Positions 23,511-32,992 of a stretch of DNA of 64,000 nt are shown piece after piece. The notes under the pieces were generated by a model. The model worked only from the letters and a program-made list of their open reading frames with translations. It searched no databases and was not told where the DNA came from. The DNA lies in the NCBI GenBank assembly GCA_034429975.1, contig DAOUFM010000064.1, positions 1 through 64,000 on the forward strand, written 5' to 3'. This DNA comes from UBA6170 sp034429975 (GTDB taxonomy: Bacteria; Chloroflexota; Anaerolineae; Anaerolineales; Anaerolineaceae). A program made the position numbers and the translations under genes. Position 1 is the stretch's first letter, and the number at the start of each line of letters is the position of its first letter.

Positions 23511-25994
23511 TTATTCTTCCTTTTCGTTTTCCACTGTATCCCCTTCACCTGTGAGGATATCCGCACTAATTCTGGCCATCGAAGCAACACTATCACCTTC
23601 TCCAATATCCATGACCCGTACGCCTCGGGTCGTACGTCCCATTTGAGAGATATCTCGCACAAACATCCGAATCATCACTCCATTCGTGGAGATTAAAGAA
23701 ACCTCGTCATCTAGTTTGACTATCCTGGCGGTGGATACCAGACCCACTTTGGCCAAATTATGTTTATCAATCGTAGAAACACCCTTTGAACCACGGGTTT
23801 TAATGTTGTATTGCGAGAGCGGCGTTCGTTTTCCATAACCTTTTTCGGTAATCACCAATAATTCAGCCTCAGGCTCCAGAACATCCATACTGGTAACCCG
23901 ATCTTTCGCCGCCATGCGAATTCCGGTGACTCCACCGGCAGGTCGACCCATACAGCGAATCTCGCGTTCATCCATTCGCAATGCGCGTCCATAAGCAGTG
24001 ACCAGCATAACTTCATCGGTTCCACTGGTTAATCGAACCCAACCGAGGCGGTCATCTTTCTTTAAATCCATCGCAATTAAACCAGATGGACGAACGTTGG
24101 CAAACTCAGATAACTGTACGCGCTTGACCTTCCCCTGTTCGGTAGCCATCGTGCAGTACTCAGCTTCTTCAAAATCTGGCACCGGGACTGCGGCAGTTAC
24201 CCGTTCTCCCGGATTGAACGATAAAACGTTCATGATCGAGATACCTTTATCTGTCCTGCCAGCTTCGGGTAAGTTATATACTTTTTGGGAATATACTTTG
24301 CCGCGATCAGAGAAGAACAGGACGGTATTCAACGTTCGGGCTGGGATTAAGAGCATCACTTCATCCTCATCCCGCATGGATTGGCCAATCACACCCCGGC
24401 CACCACGCCCCTGGGTGCGGAAAAGGTTCGCGCGTGTTCGTTTGATGTATCCTTTTTCAGTAATCGTTATTAGCACAGCTTCATCTTTAACCAACTCAGC
24501 TTCTGAGAATTCCTCTTTTGCATCCAGGCTGATGACAGTCCGGCGATCATCGCCATATTTGGCTGAGATCTCATTCAAATCATCTTTAATCAACATCAGG
24601 ATTTTCTGGGGGTTAGCCAATAAATCTTCCAAATAGGCAATGGTTGCCATTACTTCTTTGTGCTCATCTTCGATTTTCTGTCGTTCCAAAGCAGCCAGTC
24701 TTCTTAATTGCATATCCAGGATTGCCTGCGCCTGAATTTCGGTGAGATTGAACTTTGATATCAGGTTTTCTTTAGCAACCTCTGCATCCGGAGCCTGGCG
24801 AATAGTATTGATAACATCATCCAGATTGGCAAGTGCAATTAATAAGCCTTCCAACACATGCGCCCGATGTTTGGCTTTATCCAGGTCAAATTGGGTACGG
24901 CGGGTAATCACTTCCCGGCGATGTTCAACAAATATTTGTAACATGCGTCGTAACGACAGGCTGCGAGGTTCCCCTTTGGTCAGGGAGAGCATGTTCACCC
25001 CAAATGTTGATTGCAATTGGGTGTATTTATACAGTTGGTTTAACACCCGTTGCGGTTGAGCTCCACGCTTTAATTCTATTACTACACGCATGCCCGTGCG
25101 GTCAGATTCATCGCGCATATCGGAAATCATATCCAGTTTGCCCTCACGCACCAGAGCAGCAATTCTTTCCAGCATAGTAGTCTTGTTTACCTGGTAAGGA
25201 ATTTGCGTGATAATGATGATATGCCGGCCATTTTTTAATTCTTCAATTTCTGCTTTTCCGCGAACAACCAACCTGCCCCGCCCGGTGGAATACGCCTGTC
25301 GAATGGTATCCTGCCCAACAATGAGCCCCCCGGTAGGGAAATCTGGTCCTGGGAGAAATTTGATCAATTCCTCAACCGTTACATCTTCCAGATGGTCATA
25401 ATTTTCAATCAGATAATTGATTGCCGCTACTAATTCACGCAAATTGTGCGGCGGGATGTTGGTTGCCATTCCAACAGCAATCCCGGAAGACCCATTCAAT
25501 AAGAGGTTGGGGAGCCTGGCTGGCAACACCTGTGGTTCCTTAAGCGACCCATCAAAGTTATCGGTAAACTCGATCGTATTCTTACCAATATCCACCAGCA
25601 TATCTTCTGCCATTGCTGAAAGCCGTGCTTCAGTGTACCGCATCGCCGCTGGCGAATCACCGTCGATTGAGCCAAAGTTGCCCTGCCCATCCACCAGCAT
25701 GTAGCGCATGGAGAAATCCTGTGCCATGCGTGACATGGCATCATAGACCGAGAGGTCGCCATGTGGATGGTACTTTCCTAATACTTCACCCACAATCCTG
25801 GCTGATTTTTTATAGCTTGAATTCGAACGAATCCCCATATCGTGCATTGCGTAAAGAATACGGCGGTGAACCGGTTTCAGCCCATCTCTGGCATCCGGTA
25901 AAGCCCGTGCCACGATGACACTCATGGCATAATCCAGGTAGGCTGAACGCATCTCATCGTCAATGTCGACTACTTTGATATTGCCTATATCCAT
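23511..25994 (-). CDS. gyrA: DNA gyrase subunit A
   Basis: Breakage-rejoining subunit of gyrase; 827 residues. The N-terminal domain contains the ARALPDARDGLKPVHRRILY entry region and the active-site Tyr in AAMRYTEARL (about residue 119). The C-terminal beta-pinwheel has the GyrA box RTQGRGGRGV, which separates GyrA from ParC, and an acidic tail. gyrB is not adjacent. ATG start follows a GGAGGAAG ribosome site. Confidence 0.97.
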   Translation of the reverse strand: MDIGNIKVVDIDDEMRSAYLDYAMSVIVARALPDARDGLKPVHRRILYAMHDMGIRSNSSYKKSARIVGEVLGKYHPHGDLSVYDAMSRMAQDFSMRYMLVDGQGNFGSIDGDSPAAMRYTEARLSAMAEDMLVDIGKNTIEFTDNFDGSLKEPQVLPARLPNLLLNGSSGIAVGMATNIPPHNLRELVAAINYLIENYDHLEDVTVEELIKFLPGPDFPTGGLIVGQDTIRQAYSTGRGRLVVRGKAEIEELKNGRHIIIITQIPYQVNKTTMLERIAALVREGKLDMISDMRDESDRTGMRVVIELKRGAQPQRVLNQLYKYTQLQSTFGVNMLSLTKGEPRSLSLRRMLQIFVEHRREVITRRTQFDLDKAKHRAHVLEGLLIALANLDDVINTIRQAPDAEVAKENLISKFNLTEIQAQAILDMQLRRLAALERQKIEDEHKEVMATIAYLEDLLANPQKILMLIKDDLNEISAKYGDDRRTVISLDAKEEFSEAELVKDEAVLITITEKGYIKRTRANLFRTQGRGGRGVIGQSMRDEDEVMLLIPARTLNTVLFFSDRGKVYSQKVYNLPEAGRTDKGISIMNVLSFNPGERVTAAVPVPDFEEAEYCTMATEQGKVKRVQLSEFANVRPSGLIAMDLKKDDRLGWVRLTSGTDEVMLVTAYGRALRMDEREIRCMGRPAGGVTGIRMAAKDRVTSMDVLEPEAELLVITEKGYGKRTPLSQYNIKTRGSKGVSTIDKHNLAKVGLVSTARIVKLDDEVSLISTNGVMIRMFVRDISQMGRTTRGVRVMDIGEGDSVASMARISADILTGEGDTVENEKEE

Positions 25995-26133
25995 GTTCTT
26001 ACTTCCTCCGACTTAACAGCAAACCGGCTGGTGAATTTCCTAGTCATAATCCAATCCTTAATTATACCGCAGATAGGCGTTGACACGTTACTTCAACCTC
26101 TGGCTGTTTAAAAGAAGGCTGAAAATAATTCCC

Positions 26134-26162
26134 TTGCGATTCTGGCTGCAGTTTGCTATAAT
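26134..26162 (+). promoter_or_regulatory. Promoter of tRNA-Val
   Basis: TTGCGA (26134-26139), 17-nt spacer, perfect TATAAT (26157-26162), ending 12 nt before the tRNA. Confidence 0.75.
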
Positions 26163-26174
26163 CACCGGCACGTA

Positions 26175-26248
<74 letters not shown>

Positions 26249-26250
26249 CA

Positions 26251-26286
26251 AAAAGAGTTGGCATCTTCTCAGCCAACTCTTTTTTT
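26251..26286 (+). terminator. Terminator of tRNA-Val
   Basis: AGAGTTGGC (26254-26262) pairs with GCCAACTCT (26272-26280), then six T residues. Confidence 0.9.
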
Positions 26287-26517
26287 AGAATGATCATTTT
26301 TTAACATTATTAGATTAACTATCCTTAGGTACGAACTCACAGAATCTGTACTTATTTACACAGGTGGTAAAACTTAAGCGTGTTTGAAGAATCGGTAAAA
26401 ATCGCCTTTTCAATTTCATTTAATTAATGATAAAATTTTAAGGGCAGGCTGGAGAACCTCCCAGTCTGTTTCTTTAAGAAGAACTGAGATACCGAAAAAC
26501 TTAAGGAGTAAGGATTT

Positions 26518-27591
26518 ATGGCTGCTTTTACATACAACTTTCAATTTCCCGAAGATGATCAAACAATCATCGAAGGCACCCTGGAACTGGAAAAGCCGCT
26601 TCCCTACAAGACAAAAAAACCTGAAGGAAGCGGCTTTTATCGTCCCGGTAAAATTTCTTTGGGACATGCTGGCAGCATTGATTTGGTTTTTTATCATACT
26701 CCTTCAACTGCTCGTTTTATTTATATTGAAAAAAGAAAACCCGAGCCACGATTAATGGAATTTATCGGGATCACACCCGATGAGTGGAAAGGGATGGACA
26801 CGTTGAGCCTGCCTGGCCAGATCTGGATGGGTGCCAGCCGTGCCAACCTTATGTGGAAATCCATGCAGGATATCTTCAATGCCCCGCCTTTAAAAGAAAC
26901 CATCAACGCTCACCAGCAGGAAAACCTGGCAATTTTCCCGATTGCCCGCGAGGGTCTGAAATACCAGGTAGCGGAAGCCATTTACGAAACCTACGGCTAT
27001 TACACCGATGAGGTTATTCTGGACGCCCATCATGTTTTCGATAGCTCTGTTCCGGTTTACAACCGCAAAGTTGAAATGACCCTTTTCAAAGACAAGGATC
27101 TGGATCAACCCCAACACGAGTTGGTCAAAGTCGCATTTATTGCCGACAGTATCGCCAGTGGACTGGTGATGCGGGAGGTGATCGCGCGCATTAAAGAACG
27201 CTTCCGCAATCTGGAAAGGGTGGAGGTGCTGGCCCCACTGGCTACCATCCGCGGCTTGAGCCGGATTGTTGATTCAGAAAACCGCAATGGTACCAAGGTG
27301 CGCGTTCATATCTTTGAAACGATCTTAAATGCACTTCCGCCGAATTATTACTACTCAGCACATATCAATGTACCTGAATTGCATATTCGCCCGGATTTGG
27401 AAGCGATCTATCGTACCTGGTGGGGAAAAGATGGAAACGGAAATGATATCGCTGATACAACATGTGCCGGGTTTGGCTGGAGTGAAGCGTTTTATTCTCC
27501 ACGCAAACAAATTGAAATGATTAATGAGCAACTCACCCTGCGACACAACCTCACAATTGCTGAAATGATTCGCAGAAACATGCAGCCTTAA
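26518..27591 (+). CDS. Divergent phosphoribosyltransferase-fold protein, function unknown
   Basis: 357 residues; no family was recognised with certainty. Residues 139-330 follow the motif order of uracil phosphoribosyltransferase: IFPIAREGLKY (compare VPILRAGL), VKVAFIADSIASGL at the PRPP-loop place, VEVLAPLATIRGLSRI (compare the later hydrophobic strand) and TTCAGFGWSEAFY (compare PGLGDFGDR). The PRPP-binding loop lacks the usual two acidic residues and TGG. Residues 1-125 are an extra N-terminal domain. Its leader has an 8-bp hairpin at 26443-26466 and a strong ATG context. Could be a substrate-binding or enzymatically altered relative. Confidence 0.6.
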   Translation: MAAFTYNFQFPEDDQTIIEGTLELEKPLPYKTKKPEGSGFYRPGKISLGHAGSIDLVFYHTPSTARFIYIEKRKPEPRLMEFIGITPDEWKGMDTLSLPGQIWMGASRANLMWKSMQDIFNAPPLKETINAHQQENLAIFPIAREGLKYQVAEAIYETYGYYTDEVILDAHHVFDSSVPVYNRKVEMTLFKDKDLDQPQHELVKVAFIADSIASGLVMREVIARIKERFRNLERVEVLAPLATIRGLSRIVDSENRNGTKVRVHIFETILNALPPNYYYSAHINVPELHIRPDLEAIYRTWWGKDGNGNDIADTTCAGFGWSEAFYSPRKQIEMINEQLTLRHNLTIAEMIRRNMQP

Positions 27592-27745
27592 ATCATTTGA
27601 TTATTCGCGTAAAAATGCCCTTCGTAAACACAAGGAAAAATTGTGAACCTTGTATTTGAAGTTTGATTTTCTCCACGTTTCTTTTTAGAATGGTGTCTCT
27701 AAAATGGTTTTTTAACCGCTACTCGGAAATCCATCCGGAGGGAAT

Positions 27746-28870
27746 TTGAGCTTCAGAAAAACGTGCCCAAGCCTTTTTATATTTATTATTTTGTTCATTT
27801 TAATCCTGGCTGCCTGCAATACTTCAAACTATTATTCCCCGGTAAATACCAATCCGCTGGATATAACTACCAGCACTCTCACCCCTTCTTTAACACCATC
27901 CATAACCCCTTCTTTAACATTTACAGCAACCCTTACTCCAACTGCCACGCAAACACCCACTCCTACCCCCACGCTTTTCCCAATGGCTATCGAAGCCCTG
28001 CGTCAGACCTCCTATCCTGGGAGTGAGATTATGATTGAAAAAACTCTGGAACCCGGGTCAAATTATCACCGCTATTATGCCTATTATCTTTCTGAAGGCA
28101 ACAAAATTTATGGGCTTTTGACTGTACCATTCAATGATCCACCCAATGGAGGTTACCCGGCAATTGTTTTTAATCATGGTTACATACCTCCAGGTGAATA
28201 CCACACCACGGAACGCTACATCGCCTATGTAGATTGGTTGGCACGCAGCCAATATGTTGTTTTCAAAATCGACTACCGGGGACATGATCGATCTGAGGGC
28301 GTTGCGAGAGGAGCTTATGGTGATCCCGGATATACGGTGGATGTACTAAATGCAGTTTCCTCTTTACAGAATTATCCTTCCGTAAACCCGGAAAAAATTG
28401 GTATGTGGGGACACTCCATGGGCGGATTTTTAACCCTGCGGGCTATGGTGATCTCCAAAGAAATCAAAGCAGGCGTGATTTGGGCCGGCGTGGTGGCTTC
28501 TTATCCGGATATGATTTCTAAATGGTGGCTAAATACGCCCCGACCCATTCCAACAGCCCCCACATTCGCCCGACGTTGGCAACAGGAATGGACAACTGAA
28601 TATGGTTCGGCAATTGAAAACCCCGATTTCTGGTCTTCTATTTCCTCCAACACGTATGTCAATGAAATTTCAGGACCAATTCAACTCCACCATGGGACAG
28701 CGGATGAAAGTGTCCCACTTGTTTTTTCTGAGATTCTTTGGCATGAACTTTTAGCAGCCAATCAATATGTAGAATTTTATACTTATGAAGGGGATAATCA
28801 CAATTTATCCTTATATTTCAGCACTGCTATGACCAGAACAATTGAGTTTTTTGATCGCTATCTAAAATAG
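27746..28870 (+). CDS. Lipoprotein alpha/beta-hydrolase (S9-like)
   Basis: 374 residues. A signal peptide ends in the lipobox LAAC (Cys near residue 24); a Thr/Pro-rich linker spans about 40-75. The hydrolase domain has GHSMGG (nucleophile Ser), an Asp in HGTADESVP and a His in DNHNLS, forming a complete catalytic triad in the dipeptidyl-peptidase/prolyl-oligopeptidase arrangement, preceded by VFNHGY (oxyanion region). Start is TTG with GGAGGGAA directly upstream. Likely a surface esterase or peptidase; substrate unknown. Confidence 0.85.
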   Translation: MSFRKTCPSLFIFIILFILILAACNTSNYYSPVNTNPLDITTSTLTPSLTPSITPSLTFTATLTPTATQTPTPTPTLFPMAIEALRQTSYPGSEIMIEKTLEPGSNYHRYYAYYLSEGNKIYGLLTVPFNDPPNGGYPAIVFNHGYIPPGEYHTTERYIAYVDWLARSQYVVFKIDYRGHDRSEGVARGAYGDPGYTVDVLNAVSSLQNYPSVNPEKIGMWGHSMGGFLTLRAMVISKEIKAGVIWAGVVASYPDMISKWWLNTPRPIPTAPTFARRWQQEWTTEYGSAIENPDFWSSISSNTYVNEISGPIQLHHGTADESVPLVFSEILWHELLAANQYVEFYTYEGDNHNLSLYFSTAMTRTIEFFDRYLK

Positions 28871-28897
28871 AAAAACCCATCACCTTCATGGATTTTT
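28871..28897 (+). terminator. Probable terminator of the lipoprotein hydrolase gene
   Basis: AAAAACCCAT and ATGGATTTTT form a 10-bp stem with one mismatch around a 7-nt loop. Confidence 0.4.
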
Positions 28898-28931
28898 CGT
28901 GTCATTAAAACCAAATAAACCAATAGAATGA

Positions 28932-28957
28932 TATAATATTAAGGATTTAAATAATCC
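28932..28957 (+). promoter_or_regulatory. -10 element with a downstream inverted repeat before the cytochrome cd1 gene
   Basis: Perfect TATAAT (28932-28937) lacks a convincing -35 box. GGATT-N5-AATCC (28943-28957) is a perfect repeat covering the expected start point, a position where repressors often bind. Neither an FNR-type TTGAT-N4-ATCAA nor a NsrR-like site was seen. Confidence 0.35.
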
Positions 28958-29019
28958 TGAAATTCAATAAATAATTTCTTAAGTCAAAAATACAACCAAG
29001 CTAAATGGAGGAAATGCCA

Positions 29020-31089
29020 ATGAGGAACTATTTAAGAATTTTATTTGTGCTAGGAGTTGTTTTACTCTTAGCTGCTTGCAAGCCGGCAGCCCCAATGTTT
29101 CCGGAAAGCCCGGTAGCTCCCCCCGCAGAAGCTCCGGCATCATCCGAAAGTGTTGATGAAGCAACCCTGGCTGCCAGTGGATTTTCTAAGGGCGGCTGTG
29201 GAGCCTGTCATGTGATTCCGGGCGTACCAAATGCCACTGGAACAATCGGCCCGGATCTTTCAGAAATTGGGCAGGTTGCCGAAACCACCATCGCTAGCGC
29301 TGATTACAAAGGAAATGCAAAAACCGCTATTGATTTCCTGAAAGAATCTCTATTGACGCCTGATGCATTTGTATCAGAGAACTGCCCGAATGGCGCTTGT
29401 GCCGCAGGGTTAATGCCATCTTATGCCAATGGAACAGTGAGTGATCAAGAGCTTAACGCCATGGTAAATTTTCTGGCAAAATTACCATCCACTGAAATTG
29501 CTCAGCCAGGTGAAATCGTAACAGAAGCACCTGTTTCTGTCCCTCAAGATGTTATGGCTGACGAGAATATGGATTGGGCTAAACAAGTCTACTTTGAACG
29601 CTGTGCTGGATGTCATGGAACATTACGTAAAGGCGCTACCGGACCAGGGTTAACACCTGATTTAATGCAACCAAAAGGCACTCTGGCACTGGCTTCTATC
29701 ATTTTCAATGGCACCCCGGGTGGGATGCCTGATTGGGGCAAACAGGGTTTCATGACCAAAGAAGAAACCGAGATTATGGCTGAATTTTTGCAGGTTGAAC
29801 CCCCGCAACCACCTGAAATGTCATTGCAACAAATGTTGGATACCTGGAAAGTTCTGGTTCCTCCCGAAGACCGGCCGACCGAACCACAAACCACTCGCAA
29901 TTGGGAAAACTTTATGGCTGTAACTCTGCGAGATGCCGGGCAGGTTGCTATGATCGATGCTGATACTTTTGAAGTAGTCGATCTGGTTGATACTGGTTAT
30001 GCCGTGCACATCTCCCGTATGTCTGCCACAGGTCGTTATGTCTTCACCATTGGTCGTGATGGTAAGCTGGCGTTGGTCGATTTATGGACAGAAATTCCCA
30101 GCAAGGTCGCGGAAGTTCAGCTTTGCTATGACGCCCGCTCAGTTGAAACCAGCAAATACTCTGGAGAATTAGGCGACTTCACAGATAAATACGCCATCGT
30201 TGGCTGCTATTGGCCACCTCATTTTGTCATTCTGGATGGTGAAACACTGGAACCCTTCAAGATTGTCAGCACCAGAAGTTATACCTATGACACCGAAGAA
30301 TATCATCCTGAGCCGAGAGTGGCAGCCATTGTAGCTTCTCACTTTAAACCAGAATGGATCGTCAACGTCAAAGAAACCGGGCAGGTCTGGATGGTAGATT
30401 ATTCTGATCTGATCAACCCCACAATTAAAATGATTGAAGCTGAACGCTTCCTGCATGATGGTGGTTGGGATTCTACACAAAGGTACTTCCTGGTAGCGGC
30501 TAATAATATGGATAAAATTGCAGTCATTGATTCACTTGAAGGTAAATTGGAAGCACTGGTGGATGCCGGAAATGTTCCCCATCCTGGTCGAGGTGCAAAC
30601 TGGATCGACCCCGAATATGGCCCGGTGTGGAGTACCTCCCATTTAGGTGAAGGAGAGATCATCTCTATTGGCACCGATCCGGAAGGTCACCCGGATTCTG
30701 CCTGGAAGGTTGTCCGCACTTTAAAACTTCCTGGCTCTGGCAGCCTTTTCATTAAGAGCCACCCCAATAGCGAATGGCTCTGGGTAGACATGACTTTCAA
30801 CCCTGACCCCGCTCTGTCCAGAACAGTTTGTGTGATCAAGAAATCAAACCCGGATGAAATTTACAAATGCTGGGAAGCTTCCACTTTTGGAAGAGCCGAC
30901 CACTTTGAATACAACATGCAAGGCACCCAGATCTGGGTTAGTATCTGGGGAAATGCGGCGGTCCCGGGAGAAGTGGGTGAAATTGTTGTTTATGATGATA
31001 AAACTTTAGAAGAGATAGCCAGAATTCCCAATCTGGTAACCCCAACCGGTAAATTCAACGTATACAACACCATTCACGATATTTACTAA
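29020..31089 (+). CDS. nirS: Cytochrome cd1 nitrite reductase homologue, lipoprotein with an extra N-terminal c-type haem domain
   Basis: 689 residues. Lipobox LAAC puts the lipid Cys at residue 20. First c-haem site CGACH (about 60-64) with candidate Met ligand in GLMPSYANG; second CAGCH (about 195-199) followed by RKGATGP, LTPDLM and GGMPDWG, closely matching the NirS haem c domain. The d1 propeller follows from about residue 290 with NirS landmarks: TLRDAGQ, GYAVHISR (proximal His), GRDGK, YWPP, EYHPEPRVAA, RFLHDGG, HPGRGANW, GTDPEGHPD and TPTGKFNVYNT. NirS reduces nitrite to NO; NirN/NirF are related but more divergent. No haem d1 synthesis genes are nearby. Start chosen at 29020 because GGAGG precedes it by 8 nt. 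Confidence 0.85.
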   Translation: MRNYLRILFVLGVVLLLAACKPAAPMFPESPVAPPAEAPASSESVDEATLAASGFSKGGCGACHVIPGVPNATGTIGPDLSEIGQVAETTIASADYKGNAKTAIDFLKESLLTPDAFVSENCPNGACAAGLMPSYANGTVSDQELNAMVNFLAKLPSTEIAQPGEIVTEAPVSVPQDVMADENMDWAKQVYFERCAGCHGTLRKGATGPGLTPDLMQPKGTLALASIIFNGTPGGMPDWGKQGFMTKEETEIMAEFLQVEPPQPPEMSLQQMLDTWKVLVPPEDRPTEPQTTRNWENFMAVTLRDAGQVAMIDADTFEVVDLVDTGYAVHISRMSATGRYVFTIGRDGKLALVDLWTEIPSKVAEVQLCYDARSVETSKYSGELGDFTDKYAIVGCYWPPHFVILDGETLEPFKIVSTRSYTYDTEEYHPEPRVAAIVASHFKPEWIVNVKETGQVWMVDYSDLINPTIKMIEAERFLHDGGWDSTQRYFLVAANNMDKIAVIDSLEGKLEALVDAGNVPHPGRGANWIDPEYGPVWSTSHLGEGEIISIGTDPEGHPDSAWKVVRTLKLPGSGSLFIKSHPNSEWLWVDMTFNPDPALSRTVCVIKKSNPDEIYKCWEASTFGRADHFEYNMQGTQIWVSIWGNAAVPGEVGEIVVYDDKTLEEIARIPNLVTPTGKFNVYNTIHDIY

Positions 31090-31108
31090 ATTTCTACTTT
31101 TAATACAC

Positions 31109-31155
31109 ATCCATAAAAAAACAGGGAACGCGGCGTTCCCTGTTTTTTTATGGAT
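31109..31155. terminator. Long bidirectional terminator
   Basis: A perfect stem of about 22 bp with a 3-nt loop, centred on CGG at 31131-31133, containing a G/C core flanked by A7/T7. It lies between convergent genes and serves both strands. Confidence 0.92.
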
Positions 31156-31165
31156 ATGTATTTTT

Positions 31166-31891
31166 TTAGACTAATACTTCTTCTGGAACAATGAATTTCT
31201 CATTGGCTTTGCGAACTTCATCGGTCACATTGAAATCAAGGTCTGAACCTGTCATCTGGCGGACGTATTCCTTTACAGTTGTGTCCCAGTATTTCTTGGT
31301 CAGATAGTAAACGCGAGCGCCACCTAATTCATGTTGAACATCCGGCCATGGATAGCTGGGTTGAGCCATTCCAAGACCCCAGCGCAACCAACCATTGTAA
31401 GATTCATAGGTTGCCCACCACTCTTTGTTTTTCAGAATTTCCATACCGTAGTATGCTTTAGCATAGTACATCGCTGCCCCAATGCGACCACCGCGAATCA
31501 GTGCCATGGTGTGTAAGCTGATATTAATATCTTCATTCATCAAACGACCATTGGCAAATCCAGCCCAGACACCATCCACCAGACCAACCAGGGTGTAAAC
31601 GTCCTTCAAGCGTTTTCGTTTCCAGCCCAGGATTTCAGCATAAACACGGGCACCAACAATATCATAAAAGTCATGTTCCACTTTCATCAATTTTTCCATG
31701 TAGCCCAACATAGCCGGAACTTCTTCAACCTTGGCTTCACGGATATACAGGATACGGCCATCTTTTAATTTCATCTGGCATTCCGGAAATGGAGGGATGG
31801 CCAGTTTGGGACCCTGTAAAATTGCCTCAATTTCTCGGGCATCAATTTCAAGAACTTCCTGTGATGCTTTGCATGGTAACTCGTACTTCAT
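31166..31891 (-). CDS. GNAT-like protein encoded with a cyclase-family hydrolase
   Basis: 241 residues, no signal peptide. The central region suggests a GNAT acyltransferase fold: DGRILYIREAKVEEVPAMLGYM (beta 1, helix 1), VYTLVGLVDGVWAGFANGRL (beta strands), and a helical IGAAMYYAKAYYGMEIL segment, but the canonical Q/RxxGxG/A acetyl-CoA loop is not obvious, so the assignment is tentative. It lies 37 nt downstream of the cyclase gene on the same strand with a good GGAGAG site, forming a two-gene operon. A role acting on the same metabolite as the hydrolase is inferred from linkage. Confidence 0.6.
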   Translation of the reverse strand: MKYELPCKASQEVLEIDAREIEAILQGPKLAIPPFPECQMKLKDGRILYIREAKVEEVPAMLGYMEKLMKVEHDFYDIVGARVYAEILGWKRKRLKDVYTLVGLVDGVWAGFANGRLMNEDINISLHTMALIRGGRIGAAMYYAKAYYGMEILKNKEWWATYESYNGWLRWGLGMAQPSYPWPDVQHELGGARVYYLTKKYWDTTVKEYVRQMTGSDLDFNVTDEVRKANEKFIVPEEVLV

Positions 31892-31928
31892 AATAACTCT
31901 CCTTTTACAAATAATATTTTTAATGAAA

Positions 31929-32810
31929 TTAGCTTAAATTCTCTGCGCTAATTTTATTTAAACTTTCAATATGGGATGGGTTGGTGGCATCACCATATTT
32001 AGTCTTGGGAAGTTGTGCCTTTTTAGCCATTAATACTTCATATTCGGCATCGTCTACCATGGCTACACAGCGACCGATCGAGGCTTCGCCATCCACAAAG
32101 CGCCAGGGGAAGAATCCAACCTGAACCCGGCGATTGAGCAATAAATCAATATCGCCACCCAGGCATTCCGCGTGAATGATCCCGTAGGGGAACATTTCGA
32201 TATGCATTAATTGGTATTTATCATCCGAATAGAACTCTTCCAATTCCATCCCATATTTCTTTTTGAACACGTGCTTTGCCTGAGCAGTTTGGCGCGGCAT
32301 CCAGTTACGGATAATGGTGTTCATTGGATGATCAGCACTACCACAATCCACACCGATCCAGCGTAATTTTTTGGCTTTTGCCCATTCAGCAAATTCACGA
32401 TCTGGTCCCGGGTGTTTGACCATATAGCGAATTTCGTCCGCTGTCGGCTGATCCCAGCCGAAATGATGATAGCCGGTATGAATAATCAGGATATCGCCTT
32501 CTTTTACTTCCACGCGCTCCTCAATCATCTTGCTGGTATACACATCATAATCAGCAACGACGTCACTTAAATCGACGATGGCGGCTTCATGAACCAGGAA
32601 ATCCATATCCAGAGCGGCCATATCTTTACCGGGGGTGTAAAAATGAATTTCACCGTCCAGATGAGTACCCAGGTGGTTTGAGTGGGTCAAAATTTGGCCA
32701 TTCGCCCCATTTGGAGCCAGGCGCTTAAAATATTTAACCTGCAAGGGTTCATAGGTTGGCCATGGGGGTGTTCCAATTCCCAAAGGAATCGTTAAATCTA
32801 TTAATTTCAT
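31929..32810 (-). CDS. Cyclase-family metal hydrolase (kynurenine-formamidase/isatin-hydrolase-like)
   Basis: 293 residues. The family metal motif appears as HLGTHLDGEIHF near residue 45 (canonical form HxGTHxDxPxHF), with later WIGVDCGSADHP and a His/Glu-containing HIEMFPYGIIHAECLGG segment. Related enzymes hydrolyse N-formylkynurenine, isatin or other amide/lactam substrates using Zn or Mn. DGE replaces the usual DAP in the motif, so substrate preference may differ. The gene leads an operon with a GNAT-like protein, and its 5' leader includes an intrinsic terminator at 32860-32892. Confidence 0.82.
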   Translation of the reverse strand: MKLIDLTIPLGIGTPPWPTYEPLQVKYFKRLAPNGANGQILTHSNHLGTHLDGEIHFYTPGKDMAALDMDFLVHEAAIVDLSDVVADYDVYTSKMIEERVEVKEGDILIIHTGYHHFGWDQPTADEIRYMVKHPGPDREFAEWAKAKKLRWIGVDCGSADHPMNTIIRNWMPRQTAQAKHVFKKKYGMELEEFYSDDKYQLMHIEMFPYGIIHAECLGGDIDLLLNRRVQVGFFPWRFVDGEASIGRCVAMVDDAEYEVLMAKKAQLPKTKYGDATNPSHIESLNKISAENLS

Positions 32811-32859
32811 TTTTTCCTCACTTTCTTAGTTTTAATCGTTGAAATTTCGACCATGATAT

Positions 32860-32892
32860 AAAAAAAAACGATACGATTAATCAACCGTATCG
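32860..32892 (-). terminator. Intrinsic terminator inside the cyclase operon leader (attenuator candidate)
   Basis: On the minus strand CGATACG (32886-32892) and CGTATCG (32869-32875) form a perfect 7-bp stem with a 10-nt loop, followed by nine T residues (32860-32868). It lies about 100 nt downstream of a strong promoter and 50 nt upstream of the cyclase start codon, so it either attenuates the operon or ends a short separate RNA. Confidence 0.75.
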
Positions 32893-32992
32893 AATTTTTC
32901 CTTTACAACAGTAAAAAACTTTTGTAATAATCGAACTGATCATATTTAATTAAAACCCGATTGTCAGACAATCCTTTTGATTTCACTTTTTT

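Noticed and set aside
23998..24636. A 212-codon open frame antisense to gyrA
   Set aside because: Lies wholly inside gyrA; Ser/Arg-rich composition is typical of a complementary-strand artefact.
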